NCBI RefSeq assembly: GCF_004363775.1
Contig: NZ_SNZE01000005.1
Coordinates: 55,645 to 119,644 of the forward strand
Direction: 5' to 3'
Source: Hydromonas duriensis
Lineage (GTDB): Bacteria; Pseudomonadota; Gammaproteobacteria; Burkholderiales; Burkholderiaceae
Length of the DNA: 64,000 nucleotides
Part shown: positions 61,295 to 64,000 of the stretch, piece after piece
Layout of the letters: each line of letters opens with the position of its first letter
Numbering within the stretch: position 1 is the first letter of the stretch
Program-made: the position numbers and the translations under genes
The notes under the pieces: generated by a model
Database searches by the model: none
What the model was told of the DNA's origin: nothing
What the model saw: only the letters and a program-made list of their open reading frames with translations

Positions 61295-62095
61295 ATGAGT
61301 CTATTTTTAAAATTTTTTGGCGTTCAACTAACAGATACAAATGATTTGAACCTCTTTAAGTCTGCGCTTAAAGAGGGTTTGCACACCATCAGCGGTACGG
61401 CTCTTGCCACGCTCATTTGGGGGATGGTGACGGCTGTTGCAATGATTGCGGGTGGTTTGTTGCCGCAATACGTGATTTTAATCAATTTAACGGTTTATGC
61501 CGCGTCTGCTCAACTCACGGTCTTGAGCATGTTGATTTTGCATTCGCCCCTTATCATTATGTGGTTGGCGGCGGTCGCGGTTAATTTACGCTTTGTGATT
61601 TTTAGTGCGGGGATTCGCCCGTATTTCAGGCACTTGAGCTTGAAACATCGTTTGTTGTACGGTTTTTTGAATACCGACATCAACTGGATGCTGTTCAGTT
61701 ATCGTTATCGCAATGACCAAGCCGCCCCAGCTCGGCTTGAGCAAACAGGCTATTTTTTGGGCATGGCGGTGACCAATTATTGTCTTTGGCAGGTGGGTGT
61801 TTTGGTTGGCGTTATCTTCGCTAGTTTGGTGCCGACTGAATGGGGGTTAAAATTGGCGGGCACTTTGACTTTATTGGCGCTCGTTTTAAAAGCCGTCAAT
61901 CACTGGGCTGGTGTGGCTGGATGTCTTGCCGCCGCAGCGGTGGCGGTGGCCTTACAAAATTGGCCTTATAAATTATGGGTGGTTGCCGCGATAGTCGCGG
62001 GTGTATTGGCGGCTTTATTGGTTGAGCAGTTTTGGCCAAAGGCTCATTTTTCTGCTTCTTTACGCCATCTTGATAGCAAAAAGGAGGGGGCATGA
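61295..62095 (+). CDS. azlC: AzlC family branched-chain amino acid exporter, large subunit
   Basis: 266-residue membrane protein; N-terminal FKSALKEGLHTISGTALATLIWG and NLTVYAASAQLTVLSML near 65-81 are the conserved AzlC helices, followed by NLRFVIFSAGIRPYF. With AzlD it exports branched-chain amino acids and analogues in characterised members; the substrate here is inferred. Its stop overlaps the azlD start by four bases. Confidence 0.88.
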   Translation: MSLFLKFFGVQLTDTNDLNLFKSALKEGLHTISGTALATLIWGMVTAVAMIAGGLLPQYVILINLTVYAASAQLTVLSMLILHSPLIIMWLAAVAVNLRFVIFSAGIRPYFRHLSLKHRLLYGFLNTDINWMLFSYRYRNDQAAPARLEQTGYFLGMAVTNYCLWQVGVLVGVIFASLVPTEWGLKLAGTLTLLALVLKAVNHWAGVAGCLAAAAVAVALQNWPYKLWVVAAIVAGVLAALLVEQFWPKAHFSASLRHLDSKKEGA

Positions 62096-62430
62096 GCATC
62101 TCGGAACACGTTTGGCTGTTGGTGGCAATTTTCGGTTTAACCGCAATGACTTTTATCACCCGTTCATTTTTTTTACTGACGCCCGCGCATTTTGAGTTTT
62201 CACCGATGATACAGCGCGCCTTGCGCTATGCGCCGATGGCTGCGATTGTGGCGGTGATTGCACCTGATGTGCTGATGCAAGGCGGAGCAGTTGATTTGTC
62301 ATTGCATAATAAAGCACTTTTTGCGAGTGCATTGGCTGGCGCCGCTTTTATGTGGCGACAAAGTTTATTGCTGATGATTGGTGTTGGCATGCTGGTGTAC
62401 ACCCTTTTAAGATTAGGTCTAGGGTGGTAG
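62092..62430 (+). CDS. azlD: AzlD family transporter small subunit
   Basis: 112 residues, four short helices, with AMTFITRSFFLL near 18-29 and MIQRALRYAPMAAIVAVIAPDVL near 41-63, as usual for AzlD. It is translationally coupled to azlC and ends the rightward unit. Confidence 0.88.
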   Translation: MSISEHVWLLVAIFGLTAMTFITRSFFLLTPAHFEFSPMIQRALRYAPMAAIVAVIAPDVLMQGGAVDLSLHNKALFASALAGAAFMWRQSLLLMIGVGMLVYTLLRLGLGW

Positions 62431-62581
62431 TGCGTGTAATGTGTGTGTCATCGTTCTAAAAATAACCAGTATCCGCTGTTCATAGAATACCGCGTCCATA
62501 TTGTTTCCTTTTCGTTGTGAGTGTTGTCACAATGTTGTTTCAATTTTTGTAACCATTTCTGTAGCTTTTGGCGATTGATTA

Positions 62582-62608
62582 AACGGGCAAGCGTATCGCT
62601 TGCCCGTT
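62582..62608 (-). terminator. Terminator after the adhesin gene
   Basis: AACGGGCAAGCG / CGCTTGCCCGTT, 12-bp arms with a three-base loop; on the minus strand it is followed by TAATCAATCG, so the T-tract is poor but the stem is strong. Confidence 0.6.
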
Positions 62609-62631
62609 CTGTTGAGCATTTAATTGGCTAA

Positions 62632-63918
62632 TTAATCGCCAACCACCCATTCAATAGCAGCACCTGCGGCCACACCACCTTTTTGACTTGCAGAAACGCC
62701 TCCAGTTAAACTCCAGCGACCTGTTTCAGCCGTTTGACGCATGGACACGCCCAACGCTGATTGACCTCTGAAATACCCCACGCCTGCACGAACAGTGGTT
62801 TTGCCTGGAACAACCAATGCAGGTGCTTGCAATGCAATGGCAGATGCAACGCCCGCAGACAATTTATCATCCAGTGCATTGATCTTGCTGTCGACAGTAC
62901 TGCTGAGACCTTGTAACTGGCTGACATTCACTGCATCCGTCGGTGCCGTACCTGCCGCTACGTTGGTAATCTGACGTTCGTTACCAGCAGAGCCAACCGA
63001 AACCGCATTGTCACGATCGGATACCGAGCCTGAACCCAAAGCGACAGAGTTGACCGCCGTTGCGGACGAGTTCGCACCGATAGCAACCGAGTTCGATGCA
63101 CTTGCCGATGAGTTCGTGCCCAAAGCCATTGAATCCACACCGCTAGCCGTTGCGTGGTTACCCTGCGCAATGGCGTTCTCTCCAGAAGCGAGCGAGTTTG
63201 CCCCTATAGCGATTGCGTTTTTACCGCTTGCAACAGAACCCGCTTCGCTTGAGTTTTTCAGGCTTTCAACAGTGTCCGATTCGCTGGAGTTGACTTGGAA
63301 GTACTTCGTGCCTTGTTCGTTCATTGTTTGGACGCTGGTCGACAATGACGCAATAGATTCGTTTGTCAAGGTTGATAAAGAAGCTACGGCGGAGCTAGAA
63401 GAATCAACTGCATTACCGATAATGCTAGATACCGTACTCGACAGTGAAGCCACAGCATGATTGACGTCTGTTAGTCCTGTAGATAACGAGGTGACTGAAG
63501 CGTCTGTTGCTGAAGACAATGACGTAATTGAACTGATTGTCATTGTTGACAACGATGCAATCGCGTTATTGGAAGAGCCGATACTTGTCGAGATATTCGA
63601 TACCACAGTTGACAACGAGGACACCGCACTATTGGTTGTCGTAAAGCCAGTTGAGGTTGAAGTTGACAATGATGCAATAGAACTGCTCGTCTCTATAAAG
63701 CGCGTGTTGACCGATGTAGACAATGACGCCACTGAGTTGTTGACAAACACAAACCCAGTCGAAGTCACGGTTGACAACGAAGCAATGTTAGCGCCACTCA
63801 ACGTTGACAATGAAGCAATTGCACTATCCGCAGCACTCAAAGCCGTTGATGTTGTACTTGAGATAGCGGTCGACAACGAGGCGATTGAACTGTCTGTTGT
63901 ACTAATGTTGCTGCTCGT
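62632..63918 (-). pseudogene. Trimeric autotransporter adhesin (YadA-like), 5'-truncated
   Basis: Surface adhesin remnant of about 428 residues. In order: a Ser/Thr-rich stalk of ASLST-type repeats; a left-handed beta-roll head with 14-residue repeats of the NAIAIGANSLASGEN kind; a neck (ITNVAAGTAPTDAVNVSQL); a short coiled coil; and the YadA beta-barrel anchor (about the last 75 residues). No ATG or GTG start precedes the stalk: the frame opens after a TGA at 63919-63921, exactly where IS-like repeats begin. The signal peptide and N-terminal head are missing, so this copy is probably not exported unless an upstream part is fused in some other way. The C-terminus ends EWVVGD rather than with an aromatic residue. 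Confidence 0.82.
63340..63918 (-). repeat. Stalk repeats of the adhesin, ASLST-type
   Basis: Eleven degenerate copies of the motif A/S/T-S-L-S-T/S, spaced 22, 11, 18, 18, 18, 21, 11, 11, 14, 22 and 11 residues apart, all sums of 7 and 11. This is the signature of a coiled coil mixing heptads and hendecads. At the DNA level the plus strand shows recurring GTTGACAAYGA words. Confidence 0.8.
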
Positions 63919-64000
63919 TCAAAACTGACCATTTAAAGGCATAAATTTGCGTTCAAAATTGACCAGGTAATCCAAGTATTCTGCTTATTTTATAAGCAGG
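63917..64000. mobile_element. Apparent end of an IS21-like insertion sequence
   Basis: Two near-identical 15-base direct repeats, GTTCAAAACTGACCA at 63917 and GTTCAAAATTGACCA at 63951, 34 bases apart, resemble the multiple terminal repeats at IS21-family ends. They begin where the adhesin reading frame is cut. A CTGCTTAT / ATAAGCAG hairpin follows at 63980-63998. The transposase genes would lie beyond the window; none is visible, so the family is inferred. Confidence 0.5.

Noticed and set aside
63008..63928. Two long consecutive open frames on the plus strand (150 and 155 codons, Val/Asp/Glu-rich)
   Set aside because: They are the antisense of the low-complexity adhesin stalk and head repeats; no ribosome sites, and the minus-strand reading has clear YadA-type domains.

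Overview
The window is chromosomal DNA of a betaproteobacterium, most likely a moderately low-GC member of Burkholderiales. This rests on gene content and order: purC-purE-purK-tsaC; engB next to cytochrome c4 and the system II (ResB/ResC) cytochrome c maturation pair; xseA-sodB; pyrG-kdsA-eno; ispD-ispF; tsaB-rimI; a type IV gshA beside gshB; and full lipid A/KDO genes (kdsA, lpxH) that mark a Gram-negative cell. The taxonomic placement is inference from these families; no rRNA gene is present.

Layout. 1-4.8 kb: purine genes (purC cut by the window edge, purE, purK) with an inserted methyltransferase, then tsaC and a bacteriohemerythrin. 4.8-9.2 kb (minus strand): rlmJ, a small membrane protein, gshB, gshA, engB. 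9.5-13.9 kb: cytochrome c4, resB and resC, a substrate and its haem-ligation machinery. 14.0-14.5 kb: four tRNA genes (two near-identical Gly-GCC, Cys-GCA, Leu-TAA) with a strong promoter and terminators. 14.8-18.6 kb (minus): antiporter, xseA and sodB, plus an HD phosphohydrolase. 18.8-25.9 kb: permeases, an FAD protein, a glycosyltransferase, homoserine dehydrogenase and a NucS-like nuclease. 26-30.3 kb: pyrG, kdsA, a DUF1330 gene, eno. 30.4-34.5 kb (minus): lpxH, ppiB and a TRAP transporter QM pair without a binding protein. 34.8-40.9 kb: purB, a DUF1615 lipoprotein, ispD, ispF, tsaB, rimI, a probable HolD and a small membrane protein. 41-45.6 kb (minus): a TPR glycosyltransferase preceded by a 10-copy 8-bp tandem repeat, PhoH, Bcp and an Mth938-like protein. 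45.9-54.4 kb: AlaA, Mfd (minus), and a two-gene beta-alanine route. 54.7-62.4 kb: TonB-like domain protein, alaS, apt, lplT, alr, azlCD. 62.6 kb to the end: a 5'-truncated trimeric autotransporter adhesin abutting IS-like terminal repeats.

Most of the window is housekeeping. The points that stand out are an AlaRS with about 86 extra residues carried in an AT-rich tract; the TTAATTAG array in front of a glycosyltransferase gene, which looks like a phase-variation locus; a probable DNA polymerase III psi subunit (HolD) beside rimI; a decapitated YadA-like adhesin at an apparent IS boundary; a solitary NucS/DUF5655 nuclease; and several intrinsic terminators placed directly against the next start codon. 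I found no CRISPR array, prophage, secretion cluster or clear multi-gene defence system.
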